DNA of 64,000 nucleotides from Polyangiaceae bacterium. Its GTDB lineage: Bacteria; Myxococcota_A; Polyangia; Polyangiales; Polyangiaceae. Location: positions 38,516 through 102,515 of the forward strand of contig WQZB01000006.1 of the NCBI GenBank assembly GCA_009780955.1. The letters run 5' to 3'. The notes beneath the pieces were generated by a model. It was not told the DNA's origin, searched no databases, and saw only the letters and a program-made list of their open reading frames with translations. Positions 23,722-32,429 of the stretch are shown one piece after another. Both the position numbers and the translations under genes were made by a program. Position 1 is the first letter of the stretch. The number at the start of each line of letters is the position of its first letter.

Positions 23722-24864
23722 CTAAAGATGACCGCGCGCAATGTCGGCCCACGCGCCTGCTGGTTCGACATCGAGGTACACTTTCCAGTGCACGCGCGCA
23801 CGGGCCTTGTCGCCAAGCGACTCATAGGCCATCGCAAGATTGTAGTGCGCATCAGCAAAGCGCGGATCGGATTTGATAGCAGCTTCGAAGTATGAAACGG
23901 CCTCTTTTGCCAAACCGCGCTCGAGCAAAACATATCCAAGGTTGTAATGCGCCTCGGGCTGTCGCGTGTCGATCTCGAGGGCGCGTCGATAAAGCTCCTC
24001 GGCGCCGAGTTCGTCGCCCATGCGGAAGCGAACGTTACCGAGGTTGGTGTATGCGATGGCAAGGCTTGGATCGAGCAAAATGGCCTTTTCGTACAGCGCG
24101 ACGGCTTGCTCGAAGCTTGCGGGATCTTCGTCGAGCGAGCTTGCGCGCACGTACAAGTCAAAGGCGCAATTGGAGCGAGAAGCGCTGTTCTGGCGCAAAA
24201 CGCGGACAACGTCGGTGCGGAGGTTGTCGACTCGGAAGTCGAGCATGATTTGGCCGCTGACGGGCTCGAACACAGTGCCGTCCACTTGGACGACTACTTT
24301 GCGACCGTCGCTGACGATGCGTAGCTCTTGCAACGGTCGCGTGACGCGCGGCAGAGCGCGACGCAGTGCAAAGATAGCCTCGGCAACGTCTTTGATGCGG
24401 ACACGGCGAGCGAGCAAGTCATGGGCTGCGCGCAGCGCAATGAGGTCCTGAAAGGTGTAGGCGCGACGGCCGTTGCGCATGGCGCTCGGCGAAACAATTT
24501 CGGCCTTGTCGAGCGAGCGAAGGCGCGGCAGCCGAAGACCAAGGAGCTTTTCAACCTCGCGCGGTGAGAAAACGTCGGTGATCGGTTCGCCGGTTTTCGG
24601 AGGTGGCAGCGCCGCAGCATTCGTGTCGTCGCAACGAGCGTTCGCGGCATTCGCGTTTTGCGCGTCGCTTTTCGTGTTGCCTTTCGCGTTGTTTGCGACC
24701 GGCGGAACCAACGGGCTACGCGGAGCTTCGGCTGCGTGCTGGATGCGCCCGCCGCCAGGGCCAAAGGCCACGTGAATGACCTCGCCTTCGCTTTTCTTCG
24801 TGCCGCTGCTGCGGCCGCGTGACTTGCGTGAGTGATTGGGCGGCATGCCTTCGTTGGGCGTCAT
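23722..24864 (-). CDS. MerR-type DNA-binding domain fused to TPR repeats
   Basis: 380 residues. Residues 1-90 are disordered and basic/Asn-Ala rich. Residues about 95-170 are a MerR winged helix-turn-helix (FSPREVEKLLGLRLPRLRSL, then RRAYTFQDLIALRAA and RVRIKDVAEAIFALRRALP). About 175-235 is a linker domain, and 250-375 hold three to four canonical TPRs (AIAYTNLGNVRFRMGDELGA, EAHYNLGYVLLERG, DAHYNLAMAYESLGD). The MerR part should bind DNA and the TPR part a protein partner, in place of the usual small effector domain. The start overlaps the upstream gene stop by 4 nt. Confidence 0.88.
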   Translation of the reverse strand: MTPNEGMPPNHSRKSRGRSSGTKKSEGEVIHVAFGPGGGRIQHAAEAPRSPLVPPVANNAKGNTKSDAQNANAANARCDDTNAAALPPPKTGEPITDVFSPREVEKLLGLRLPRLRSLDKAEIVSPSAMRNGRRAYTFQDLIALRAAHDLLARRVRIKDVAEAIFALRRALPRVTRPLQELRIVSDGRKVVVQVDGTVFEPVSGQIMLDFRVDNLRTDVVRVLRQNSASRSNCAFDLYVRASSLDEDPASFEQAVALYEKAILLDPSLAIAYTNLGNVRFRMGDELGAEELYRRALEIDTRQPEAHYNLGYVLLERGLAKEAVSYFEAAIKSDPRFADAHYNLAMAYESLGDKARARVHWKVYLDVEPAGAWADIARGHL

Positions 24865-25301
24865 CGTCCATACCTTGTGGCGCTTCTACGCTCTATCAAG
24901 GGCGCCTGAACGTCGACGTCAATCCTCAACCCGCGCGGATCATCATAGAACGTGAGTTCACAAAGCGTGCGCCCGAGCAAGGCGGGTGCGCGGCTCTGCG
25001 CTTCGCGGTGGGCGCACCGCAGCGCGTGCACATGCACGTGCATGTCTTTTTCCGCGATGGCTTTGAGCCAAGCGCGGTCTTCTGCACGCTGCGGCTCAGG
25101 GTAAGTCAAAATCACGCTGGTGGTTCCATACCAGACGGCCTCGTCGTTTTCGTGCTTGACGGCGCCTTCGCTGATGAAGTCTGCCCTCGCGAACAGATCA
25201 CGCCAGCGTCCCTCGCTCGTGCGCACAAAGGCTTCCCTTTGCTCAACGAGCGGCGGCGGGCGTGTTTTCGCGAGGCCAGGAGTGTTTCGACCTCGATCCA
25301 C
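24861..25301 (-). CDS. Hypothetical protein coupled to the MerR-TPR regulator
   Basis: 146 residues from GTG 25301. No signal peptide or membrane segment. Contains WYGTTSVILTYPEPQRAED and a His-rich HVHVHALRCAHRE stretch; predicted alpha/beta, no family recognised. Its stop overlaps the start of the downstream MerR-TPR gene (ATGA), so it is translated with it. That makes it a candidate partner or target of the regulator. The start is uncertain because no strong ribosome site is seen. Confidence 0.55.
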   Translation of the reverse strand: MDRGRNTPGLAKTRPPPLVEQREAFVRTSEGRWRDLFARADFISEGAVKHENDEAVWYGTTSVILTYPEPQRAEDRAWLKAIAEKDMHVHVHALRCAHREAQSRAPALLGRTLCELTFYDDPRGLRIDVDVQAPLIERRSATRYGR

Positions 25302-25402
25302 GGGCGCGATCGTAGAAAGCTAGAAGGTCTGCGATCAAATTCCTGTGCACGATCGTTCTAAATCCTGCGCCTTTCGCGACAAGTGCGCGGTCGCGGTTGG
25401 AG

Positions 25403-26113
25403 TCAGGGCGCGGCGAGTCGCATGTCGTTTCCTTCGAGCGGCACCTCTATGGGTTCGACAGAAATGCCGCGCGGGGTCGACTCGATCCATGTCGCATGTG
25501 CCACCATTGGGCGCTCGCGGTATTCGCGGTACGGATACGTTGGAGCCCTGGGCAACCCATCGGGCGCTTCGCCAACCGAGCCAACGTTGACGATTTGAAC
25601 GCCACCGATCGTGCGATGAAATGGCGAGTGGCTCATCCCGCAGACAATCACGTCGGCTGGATCGTCGCCGAGCATGGCGTTCATTTCTTCGTCGGACATG
25701 TCGAATGTAAGCGCTTCGGACGGGTCGGCCGGAGAGCCGTGAACCAACAAGAGCTCCCCGCCATTTTCCAGCGGGACGCGCACGCGTGTTGGCAAGCGCA
25801 AAATGCGCTGGAGGATAATGTCGCCGAATTCGGCACGCACGGCCTTCATGCGTTCGACCATGATGCGTTCGTGATCGCTTTTGGGATGGATCGCGTTTGG
25901 ATTGAGCGTGGCCACGGCTCTGTCGGAAACGCCCTGCACCATGATGGCGCCAGCAGCATTGAGTCGGCGCCAGGTTTCGAGCGGGGCCGAGCCAGGAAAC
26001 ACGATGTCTCCGGCGACTAGGAGCTTGTGAAACGACCGCCTTTCCGCGGTGGCGAGCACCGCGCGCAGGGCATCTAAGTTTCCGTGAATGTCGGCGATGC
26101 AGAGCAAAAGCAT
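25403..26113 (-). CDS. Calcineurin-like metallophosphoesterase, variant metal site
   Basis: About 236 residues from ATG 26113, where the family's MLLLCIADIHGNLDALRAVL begins. D8 and H10 (ADIHGN) and D35 (AGDIV) are in place, and H is present in LLLVHGSP. Two canonical ligands differ: GNHD/GNSD is GVSD (Asn to Val) and GHxH is GMSH (first His to Met). The fold matches YfcE/MJ0936-type phosphodiesterases. Loss of two metal ligands may mean altered or lost activity, or a subfamily rule. It is divergent from the lipoprotein at 26351 across a 237-nt spacer. Confidence 0.82.
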   Translation of the reverse strand: MLLLCIADIHGNLDALRAVLATAERRSFHKLLVAGDIVFPGSAPLETWRRLNAAGAIMVQGVSDRAVATLNPNAIHPKSDHERIMVERMKAVRAEFGDIILQRILRLPTRVRVPLENGGELLLVHGSPADPSEALTFDMSDEEMNAMLGDDPADVIVCGMSHSPFHRTIGGVQIVNVGSVGEAPDGLPRAPTYPYREYRERPMVAHATWIESTPRGISVEPIEVPLEGNDMRLAAP

Positions 26114-26350
26114 GAAAAATTGCCAGCTATCGTACCAAGGGCACGTGCGAGAGACCACCGCGACTACAAAGCTGCTGTACGGGATCCCGCGCCCACTTGT
26201 CACGTTCGCTCCCGTTCACTCACGTTCGCACTCGCGTCCGCGCCGCCGTCACCCGTGAGCGGCTCGATTTCGTCCCTTCCTGGCAACGGCACATCGTGTG
26301 CTCAAAGGCCGGTGAGTGAAACTCACTCCTTTGCAGAAGGAACATTTAAA

Positions 26351-27097
26351 ATGCGTAGCCTGAAATTGGTTTCTTTACTTGGCGTCGTTGCGGCGAGCAT
26401 CGCTGTGGCCGCCGCGTGCTCCAATGCATCCGACACCACGGGGAGCAGCAATGGCAATGTGCCGCGAACCACCGCCGACGTACCGACGTGCGAAAGTGAG
26501 GGTTTCGCTGGGGCCGATACGGACATCGATCTCGGTGGAGGCGATCGCACGATCGACATTGGCGACGGGCACACCGTTACTGTTTCCAACGCGCACTCGG
26601 GCGCCGATTTCTACTTCGATTGGTCGTCGGACGTTCCCATCGAGCTCATCATCCTCCGCGCGGGCGACGTTGACGGCACTTTCGATACGGGCCTTCCTGC
26701 CACGTCTGGGCATGTCGCCGAGGCCGATGTCGAGGGTGACTTGACCTCGGGCCTCAACCGCATCGCGTTCTGCTACGAAGCCGCTGACGCAGGCACCGAC
26801 GCCGAGGCCGACGCGGCGCCAGATGCCACCAGCGGCGATGCTGGCGAACTCGATGGCGGCGCGGAAGACGCGGGTTCGGATTCCGGTGAACCCGATTCTG
26901 GCGAACCCGATTCCGGATCTTCCGACAGTGGCATTATCGACGCCGGCCCACAAGATGCTGGAATTGATTCCGGCACCGATTCTGGATCTCCCGACAGTGG
27001 CATTATTGACGCCGGCCCACAGGACGCTGGCGTCGATTCCGGTTCACGCGATTCCGGGTCGGATGCGGGCGTGCGCGACGCAGGCAAGACCTTCTAA
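26351..27097 (+). CDS. Lipoprotein with Asp/Ser/Gly repeat tail
   Basis: About 248 residues. Signal peptide with lipobox AAAC in SIAVAAACSNA. The globular part (about 35-150) looks beta-sandwich-like (DGHTVTVSNAHSGADFYFDW and GDVDGTFDTGLPA). From about residue 165 it becomes acidic low complexity, with tandem EPDSGEPDSG and a longer unit IIDAGPQDAGxDSG present twice. Such D/S/G tails are common on myxobacterial surface lipoproteins as flexible linkers. AGAAGGA lies about 9 nt before the ATG. Function unknown. Confidence 0.75.
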   Translation: MRSLKLVSLLGVVAASIAVAAACSNASDTTGSSNGNVPRTTADVPTCESEGFAGADTDIDLGGGDRTIDIGDGHTVTVSNAHSGADFYFDWSSDVPIELIILRAGDVDGTFDTGLPATSGHVAEADVEGDLTSGLNRIAFCYEAADAGTDAEADAAPDATSGDAGELDGGAEDAGSDSGEPDSGEPDSGSSDSGIIDAGPQDAGIDSGTDSGSPDSGIIDAGPQDAGVDSGSRDSGSDAGVRDAGKTF

Positions 27098-27327
27098 GCT
27101 GGAGAAGACATCCGAGGCTTTCGACGGAGACGAACTCGCGCGTCGTGTCGATGAGGCACGCGTGCGCGTTCGCGCTTCCGGTCGCGTCCCAGATATCGAA
27201 AGGATCTTGTCGCACTTGGTGTGCTTGAAGACACCCTGAGGGTGAAGCGCGCACTGGAAGACTGAGAGCCTGGCCTCCTTGACGGCCACCTGTCCGATCC
27301 CCTCGATCGCGCGTTATCCTTGCGGAC

Positions 27328-29064
27328 ATGCGTCAAATTTCCGCTTCGTGGGCGGGCGTCGCGATCGTCGCGTCGATCGCAACTGCCGTGGGCGCTTTGG
27401 TTGGGTCGGCGTGCGGTTCGAACCATAACGGCACGAGCGATTACCAAGGAAGCGTTCTCCGAGACGGCGCCATCGCGGCCACTGCCGCTTGCGTGAGCGA
27501 GAACGGCACCACACCGGTCGCGCAACCGGTGTTCGTGCGCAACATCCAGACAGATGAGACAGGCTGGCTTGCCTCGCCCGCCGTCGTCGATCTCGATGGC
27601 GACGGGAAGAACGAGATCGTTGCCGCGCTCTACAGCACCTTCGTCTTCTCCGGCGACGGAAAGCTGCTGGCAAAGGGCACGTTGACGCAAGATCGCATCT
27701 ACGCGCCGCACATCGTCGCCGATCTCGACGGCGACGGAAAACCCGAGATCGTCGTTGGCGGCAGCGGCGGCACCGTCGCTGCGTACAACTACGCGAACGG
27801 CAAACTCACGACGAAGTGGACGGCGAGCACGACGAGCGGCGGACAGAGCCCTGACGCGAGTGGCATGGCAGCTGGCGATCTCGATCACGACGGCCAGATC
27901 GAAGTCGTGGTCACGACGGACAACATGTCGGACACGGGCTCGCAGGTCTTCGTCTTCGAGCCAGACGGCAAACCCCGCGCAGGCTGGCCCCGCTACAACC
28001 AAAAGAGCCCCGGCGACTTAGACTTCAACGGCCAGGGCAACCACGGCTACGCCTGTGACGGCGAGAACGTCGGCATCGGTAACATCGATGACGACGACAA
28101 TCTCGAGATCGTTGTCACGTTCGACAACCACTATATCAACGCGTTCAAGGCTGATGGCTCGAGCATCCTCGCGTCCGATTGGTACACGAATCCAGACGAC
28201 CCGTACCTCGGGCAGCGCATGGGTTGGGGGCAATTCATTCGCTGGCTCGACCCGACGATCGAAGACAATCTCTATCACGCGCACATCGGTCCTTGGCCCG
28301 AGGTGACGACGAACATGTGGCTGCAATGGACCGCGTCGCCGCCGAACGTCGTCGATCTCGACGGCGACGGGAAAAACGAGGTCGTTGGGATCCCGAACGC
28401 CGAGCTCCACGACCCGTACGTGACGCAAGGCTACGCGTTCATGGTTCTCGAAGGCGCGTACGGCGACGGCTCGCGCTCAGCGCGGCGAAAAGCTGGATTC
28501 GAAACGCTTCCGATGAGCGACCAACCCCCCGTCCGTTTAGCTGATGATTGGTATCCACCGGACGGAACCCCCGCGCCGACCACGGTGAACATCGTCGGCG
28601 ACGCGAAGCTCGAGATCCTCGCGCCGATCAACGACGGCTACATCTACGCGATCGGCGCGGACGGCTCGCGCCTTTGGCGTTACGACTTCGCGAAAGGTGC
28701 AGACAAGACGTTCGCCTCCGAGGTCACCGTTGCCGATTTGAACAAGGATGGCGTGCCGGAAATCATTTTCGGCGTCTACTCGCTCGCCCAAAACGGCGGA
28801 CGGATCGTGGTGCTGAAGAACACGGGCGAGCTGCTTTTCGACATCACGCTGCCGAACCAAGGCACTGACGGCAACGGGATTGGCGTTCCGGCTGCGCCAA
28901 CGATCGCAGACATCGACGGCGACGGTCAGCTCGAGATCCTCGCGCAAACGTTCGACCACGGCATCGACGTTTTCACCGTTCCGGGCTCGGGCACATCGTG
29001 CATGCTCTGGCCCACGGCGCGCGGCTCGTACCTGCGGGCCGGCAGCGGGCCAGCGTTGAAGTAG
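27328..29064 (+). CDS. FG-GAP/VCBS-repeat beta-propeller lipoprotein
   Basis: 578 residues. Signal peptide with a lipobox-like VGSAC near residue 29. At least seven FG-GAP/integrin-alpha-like blades carry calcium-binding DxDGDGxxE motifs: VVDLDGDGKNEIV, VADLDGDGKPEIV, AGDLDHDGQIEVV, GNIDDDDNLEIV, VVDLDGDGKNEVV, VADLNKDGVPEII and IADIDGDGQLEIL. This gives a seven- or eight-bladed propeller displayed outside the cell. Roles in the family include adhesion and sugar binding; none can be assigned. GC is as high as in housekeeping genes, unlike the neighbouring lipoproteins. Confidence 0.9.
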   Translation: MRQISASWAGVAIVASIATAVGALVGSACGSNHNGTSDYQGSVLRDGAIAATAACVSENGTTPVAQPVFVRNIQTDETGWLASPAVVDLDGDGKNEIVAALYSTFVFSGDGKLLAKGTLTQDRIYAPHIVADLDGDGKPEIVVGGSGGTVAAYNYANGKLTTKWTASTTSGGQSPDASGMAAGDLDHDGQIEVVVTTDNMSDTGSQVFVFEPDGKPRAGWPRYNQKSPGDLDFNGQGNHGYACDGENVGIGNIDDDDNLEIVVTFDNHYINAFKADGSSILASDWYTNPDDPYLGQRMGWGQFIRWLDPTIEDNLYHAHIGPWPEVTTNMWLQWTASPPNVVDLDGDGKNEVVGIPNAELHDPYVTQGYAFMVLEGAYGDGSRSARRKAGFETLPMSDQPPVRLADDWYPPDGTPAPTTVNIVGDAKLEILAPINDGYIYAIGADGSRLWRYDFAKGADKTFASEVTVADLNKDGVPEIIFGVYSLAQNGGRIVVLKNTGELLFDITLPNQGTDGNGIGVPAAPTIADIDGDGQLEILAQTFDHGIDVFTVPGSGTSCMLWPTARGSYLRAGSGPALK

Positions 29065-29082
29065 GCGCGGCCATGCTACAAT
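29056..29082 (+). promoter_or_regulatory. Possible sigma-70-type promoter
   Basis: TTGAAG at 29056-29061 and TACAAT at 29077-29082 with a 15-nt spacer, 30 nt before the ATG at 29113. The -10 box is good but the spacer is short. It overlaps the end of the propeller gene. Confidence 0.3.
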
Positions 29083-29112
29083 GAATGTAGTGTGTCCATC
29101 GTGGGTCGATAA

Positions 29113-30216
29113 ATGAAGTCCTGGGTATTCGTTTTGCCATGGCTAACGATTCTTGGCGGTTGTGGGCATTCTGCTGAGTCCAAGCCTGCAGCGCCCCCCA
29201 TTATGCACGTGGTTGTTGACAAGCCCCCTGCCACGACGGCTACACATCAAGAAGAAGTGCCCTTGGAATTATGGTTTACCGGCAGCATCGATGGGAATCT
29301 GCCAATCCGCATGGTGCTTTTTCGCACGGAAACAAAACCAGACCGCCTAGCTGGCAAGTATGTTTATGAAAAGCGGCCGTCGCTAATCGAGCTTGAAGGT
29401 ACGATGAAGCCTGGGGGCGATATTGAGCTCGATGAAAGGGTAAAAGGCAAAGTAACGGGGCACTTTCATGGCCACATCAATGCCTATCAATTCGTGGGCC
29501 AGTGGAGTGATCCTTCGGGAAAGCGGACTCTTCCCTTCAAGCTGGATATGGCTCGGGGGCGGATGGCTTTTCTCCGCGGGCGGGTGATCGATGATGGGGA
29601 TTGCCATAAGGTGAATTGGTACGAAGTGCCGGCCGGGCTCGATGTGTTGGCTGGACTCGATGCCTCACACGCGGCCGATTTGAACCAGGCGCTCAATCCG
29701 ACTGGGTACAGCGAAAATGATAAGAATGACGGCGATATCTGTACGGAGCGCGAGGGAATAAGCTACTTCGCCCATTCTGAGTCGACCGTGTCTGTGAACG
29801 ATGGTGGTGTGCTCAGTGTCATCATTCACGCCGACTGGCTTGTCCCGGGCGGCGCGCACGAGTTCTCATCGGATGATTACGTGAATTACTGGTTGGATGA
29901 AGAGCGCAATTTCACTTTGCGTGATGCGCTCACACCTGCAGCAGAAGCCATTCTCGAGAAACATGCCAAGGAAATGATTGGAAAGGAAACGACGGAAGAT
30001 GGGGCGAATTCGGATGCTGATGAATATATTTCATCTGCGCTTTCGCTCGACAACGACGAGTTCGTCATTGAACCCGAAGGCATCCGCCTCTTTTCGACCA
30101 ATCGTGTGCCCTATGCATTCCCGACTCTGATGCAGGACATCTCCATTCCCTTTTATGAGTTGCGCGGCGCCATCAAAACCCCGGGCCCGCTCACGAAGCT
30201 TGCCGCCCCGCGCTGA
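29113..30216 (+). CDS. Lipoprotein with C-terminal DUF3298/RsiV-like domain
   Basis: 367 residues. Short signal with lipobox LGGC (Cys17). Residues about 55-150 resemble exported KGSYYYE-type domains (GKYVYEKRPSLIELEGTMKP, VTGHFHGHI, FVGQWSDPSGKRTLPF). The C-terminal ~170 residues resemble DUF3298 as found in RsiV: EFVIEPEGIRLFSTNRVPYA then PTLMQDISIPFYELRG. RsiV-type domains bind lysozyme in Bacillus, but this function cannot be assumed here. Lower GC than neighbours. Ends inside a strong stem-loop shared with the convergent gene. Confidence 0.72.
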   Translation: MKSWVFVLPWLTILGGCGHSAESKPAAPPIMHVVVDKPPATTATHQEEVPLELWFTGSIDGNLPIRMVLFRTETKPDRLAGKYVYEKRPSLIELEGTMKPGGDIELDERVKGKVTGHFHGHINAYQFVGQWSDPSGKRTLPFKLDMARGRMAFLRGRVIDDGDCHKVNWYEVPAGLDVLAGLDASHAADLNQALNPTGYSENDKNDGDICTEREGISYFAHSESTVSVNDGGVLSVIIHADWLVPGGAHEFSSDDYVNYWLDEERNFTLRDALTPAAEAILEKHAKEMIGKETTEDGANSDADEYISSALSLDNDEFVIEPEGIRLFSTNRVPYAFPTLMQDISIPFYELRGAIKTPGPLTKLAAPR

Positions 30217-30271
30217 GTTGCCATGGCAACCTCAAGCGTGGAAAGGTCGCGTTAGCGAGGCGCGGGGCGGC
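30202..30271. terminator. Large inverted repeat between convergent genes
   Basis: A perfect 12-bp inverted repeat, GCCGCCCCGCGC (30202-30213) and GCGCGGGGCGGC (30260-30271), encloses a perfect 14-bp palindrome GTTGCCATGGCAAC (30217-30230). It spans the stop of the 29113 gene and ends 8 nt from the stop of the opposing gene. It is likely a bidirectional terminator, although no U-tract is present; a mobile palindromic element is an alternative. Confidence 0.55.
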
Positions 30272-30278
30272 GCGGGTG

Positions 30279-31982
30279 TCAATTCCAAATGCGTGCCACG
30301 ACGAGGTGCTCAACGGCATCGCCGGCGGCGTTCGCACCGCTTATACTGCCCACAACCACCGTGCGCGAGCCGTCGGGCGTGTACACGGCGCGCAAGCCAG
30401 TTCCAGTGGGACTGGTCAAGGCGGTGGGGACGGGTATGGTAACGATGCCTTGATTGCCAATGGACATATCGGGTGTCCAGTCAGAATTGTAGTAGGCAAC
30501 GGCCATCAGCAAGCCGTCTTGTGACGATTGCGCTCCTGCAACAAGGTAGCGGCCATCGGGTGCACGCGTGATGCCGCTAGAACCGCCATCAAGCGGCAGA
30601 TCTACCTTGACTGTTTGCTGGCCGTCTGGCTCGATGTGAACGAGCGAATTGGCGCTTGTGTCTGATTTGCCCACGAGCAAATCAACGCTTCCATCGGTCT
30701 CGAAAAAGGCATCGTATAAATTTGTCCAGTCCGTAGAGTACCATGTTCCGTTGATTCCGTAGTTCGGGTCAAGATCACAAGACGATGGCGGCTGCGTGTA
30801 CCGACCAACGCCTACGCCTATATCGCCGTTTGGGGTCTTACCGAAACCGGCAAAAGCAAGCGTGCCGTCTGGAAGCAGCGACAGATTGGTAATGGCCTGC
30901 TCGAAAAAGTTGGCATCATTCCAAGATCCTGAGCAGCCGAGCATGCTTTGCCCATCGGCTGGCTGTCCGTTGACTGGGATTTGGAGGAGTGCGTATGGAT
31001 CACTGGGGCTAGCGATAGCGATTCCGCCGGAGTAGATGCTGTCATTTTGTCCTACAGCGATGGCATAGGAGTAAAAAGCCGACCAACCGTCAGGGATTGG
31101 GTGTGACGAAAATGTATTGACTGCACGGATTGTATTGAATGTGGGGTCAAGGGTGCCGTTGGCATTGTAGCGGTTGATCGCCGTTCCCCCTTGGTCTCCC
31201 GCCCATATCCCCATCGACGTTATAATACGACCGTCGGCGTCTGCGGTCATGCCCCAAAGTGATCCAGAAATCTTTTGTATTGTGGGATCGGCAAGCGTCG
31301 AATCGACCGAACCATCGGCCTTCAGGCGAATCACCGCGCTTGTTCTTGTGGACTGGTCCGTCGCCTGATAGGTGTTCGCTGCATAAATAAGGATTTTGCC
31401 ATCGCTTTGCGGAGTGGCCGCATATATATGATTATAGTCTAACGGATGCTCGTAGATGCCGCTATGCGCAAAATCGGTATCGAGCGTGCCGGGCTTGCCG
31501 CTAATAACGAAAAGCTGCAGATTCGTGGCTATTTTTGCAGATGCGCCCGCCGCAGTGCCTTGAAGTACCACAACATTGCTCAAAGCACCTTGGGCAATGG
31601 ACTTGTCAACAGTAATAGCAAGCTGTCCGGTGCTCAAGCCGGTTGGGATGGTGAGCGTAAGCGGATCCACAGTAACGCCATCGGGCACACTTGTTATATC
31701 GATTTTGATATCAGTTCCGGGCGTTATGCTGCGCGTGATGGTAATAGGTACGTTGGTGGTTTGCCCTTGCTGAACATATATCGGGTTTTGGTCAGCGAAC
31801 GAGAACGTAGGGCCGGGGTCGACGACCCCGCCGTCCAGCTTGACAACCCCGCCGTCGGAGCCGATGTCACCATTGGTTTGACCAGGCCCGCCATCGGGCC
31901 CGGGAGCCTCGCCAAACGGCGTGGCGCACGAGGCAAGGCAGCCAATAGCAACGAGTAATCCAGTAATAGAATAATTTTTCAT
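30279..31982 (-). CDS. Delta-60 repeat lipoprotein with Ig/Calx-like insertion (paralog 2)
   Basis: 567 residues. Lipobox LASC with Cys19, the same position as in paralog 1 (12460-13788). Residues about 20-55 are a Gly/Asp linker. About 55-165 is an extra beta-sandwich domain (YVQQGQTTNVPITITRS, VPDGVTVDPLTLTIP) absent from paralog 1. The rest is the delta-60 array (LDTDFAHSGIYE, SDGKILIYAAN, AVIRLKADGSVDSTL), ending EHLVVARIWN. The leader, signal and C-terminus match paralog 1, so the pair arose by duplication and one copy gained or lost a domain. Function unknown. Confidence 0.88.
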   Translation of the reverse strand: MKNYSITGLLVAIGCLASCATPFGEAPGPDGGPGQTNGDIGSDGGVVKLDGGVVDPGPTFSFADQNPIYVQQGQTTNVPITITRSITPGTDIKIDITSVPDGVTVDPLTLTIPTGLSTGQLAITVDKSIAQGALSNVVVLQGTAAGASAKIATNLQLFVISGKPGTLDTDFAHSGIYEHPLDYNHIYAATPQSDGKILIYAANTYQATDQSTRTSAVIRLKADGSVDSTLADPTIQKISGSLWGMTADADGRIITSMGIWAGDQGGTAINRYNANGTLDPTFNTIRAVNTFSSHPIPDGWSAFYSYAIAVGQNDSIYSGGIAIASPSDPYALLQIPVNGQPADGQSMLGCSGSWNDANFFEQAITNLSLLPDGTLAFAGFGKTPNGDIGVGVGRYTQPPSSCDLDPNYGINGTWYSTDWTNLYDAFFETDGSVDLLVGKSDTSANSLVHIEPDGQQTVKVDLPLDGGSSGITRAPDGRYLVAGAQSSQDGLLMAVAYYNSDWTPDMSIGNQGIVTIPVPTALTSPTGTGLRAVYTPDGSRTVVVGSISGANAAGDAVEHLVVARIWN

Positions 31983-32088
31983 GGGAAATCCCTTTCAAAA
32001 CGCGGTCGAAAACCGGCCGCTGTTGTCTACGTCGACCGGTCCGCGAGAAAAGTTGCTTCGAAGGGGATTAAAAAATAGGATGAGTTCA
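31983..32088 (-). promoter_or_regulatory. Conserved 5' leader of delta-60 lipoprotein gene 2
   Basis: Minus-strand leader homologous to 12356-12459. It has CTCATCC, a T-run, CTTCGAAG, CCGGTCGAC, a hairpin GCGGCCG-GTTTT-CGACCGC, then TTGAAAGGGATTTCCC directly before ATG. The short inverted repeat around the ribosome site keeps its pairing although its bases differ from copy 1. Confidence 0.6.
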
Positions 32089-32117
32089 CTATCGGATCAA
32101 ACCAGCGCCAGACCGCT

Positions 32118-32158
32118 GATGAGGTCATGGATGAGCAATGTAGATAGCGTAGCGCTTT
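32118..32158 (-). repeat. Truncated copy of a nucleotidyltransferase gene 5' end
   Basis: 35 of 39 aligned bases match 32900-32940, the promoter-proximal end and first codons of the nucleotidyltransferase gene. On the minus strand it reads (TTG)LIHDLISGLALV then stop, against MFIHDLITAL in the intact gene. It lies beyond the other end of the two-gene module, so the module is flanked by direct copies. Confidence 0.65.
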
Positions 32159-32252
32159 TCAGAAAGGTCAATCGGCTGCTTTATCGACGCGCGTGATGGA
32201 CATCGAGCTCGGTGAGCTCCGCGCTCGCGAGCTCGAGATTGCCTTTCCCGCC

Positions 32253-32429
32253 TTACTCGCCGCGACGAAGTTTCCGCCAGCGTTCCCGAGTTTGGTCGGT
32301 TGCCACGCGATAAGTAAATTCGCGCATTTGCTCGAGCCACGCGAGGCGCGCAGCCGGTGTTGCCGCGGCGAACGTGGCAAGTTGCTCGTCGCTGACCCAG
32401 TACTCGAAACCTCCCGGCCGCGAATCCAT
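32253..32429 (-). CDS. Small partner protein of the nucleotidyltransferase (58 aa)
   Basis: 58 residues: MDSRPGGFEYWVSDEQLATF, AAATPAARLAWLEQMREFTY, RVATDQTRERWRKLRRGE. Helical, with an N-terminal YWVSDEQLA and AARLxWLEQMREF pattern seen in small proteins encoded beside DUF6036/AbiEii-like nucleotidyltransferases. The ATG shares one base with the stop of the upstream gene (TGATG), so the two are translationally coupled. It is probably the antitoxin or partner half of a toxin-antitoxin-like pair; this is inferred from context. Confidence 0.72.
   Translation of the reverse strand: MDSRPGGFEYWVSDEQLATFAAATPAARLAWLEQMREFTYRVATDQTRERWRKLRRGE

Noticed and set aside
27100..27239. Possible C-terminal gene fragment reading DGDELARRVDEARVRVRASG then RVPDIERILSHLVCLKTP
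   Set aside because: Protein-like, and it might be a remnant, but there is no start, no recognised family, and it is only ~47 codons in a spacer. Kept as unproven.
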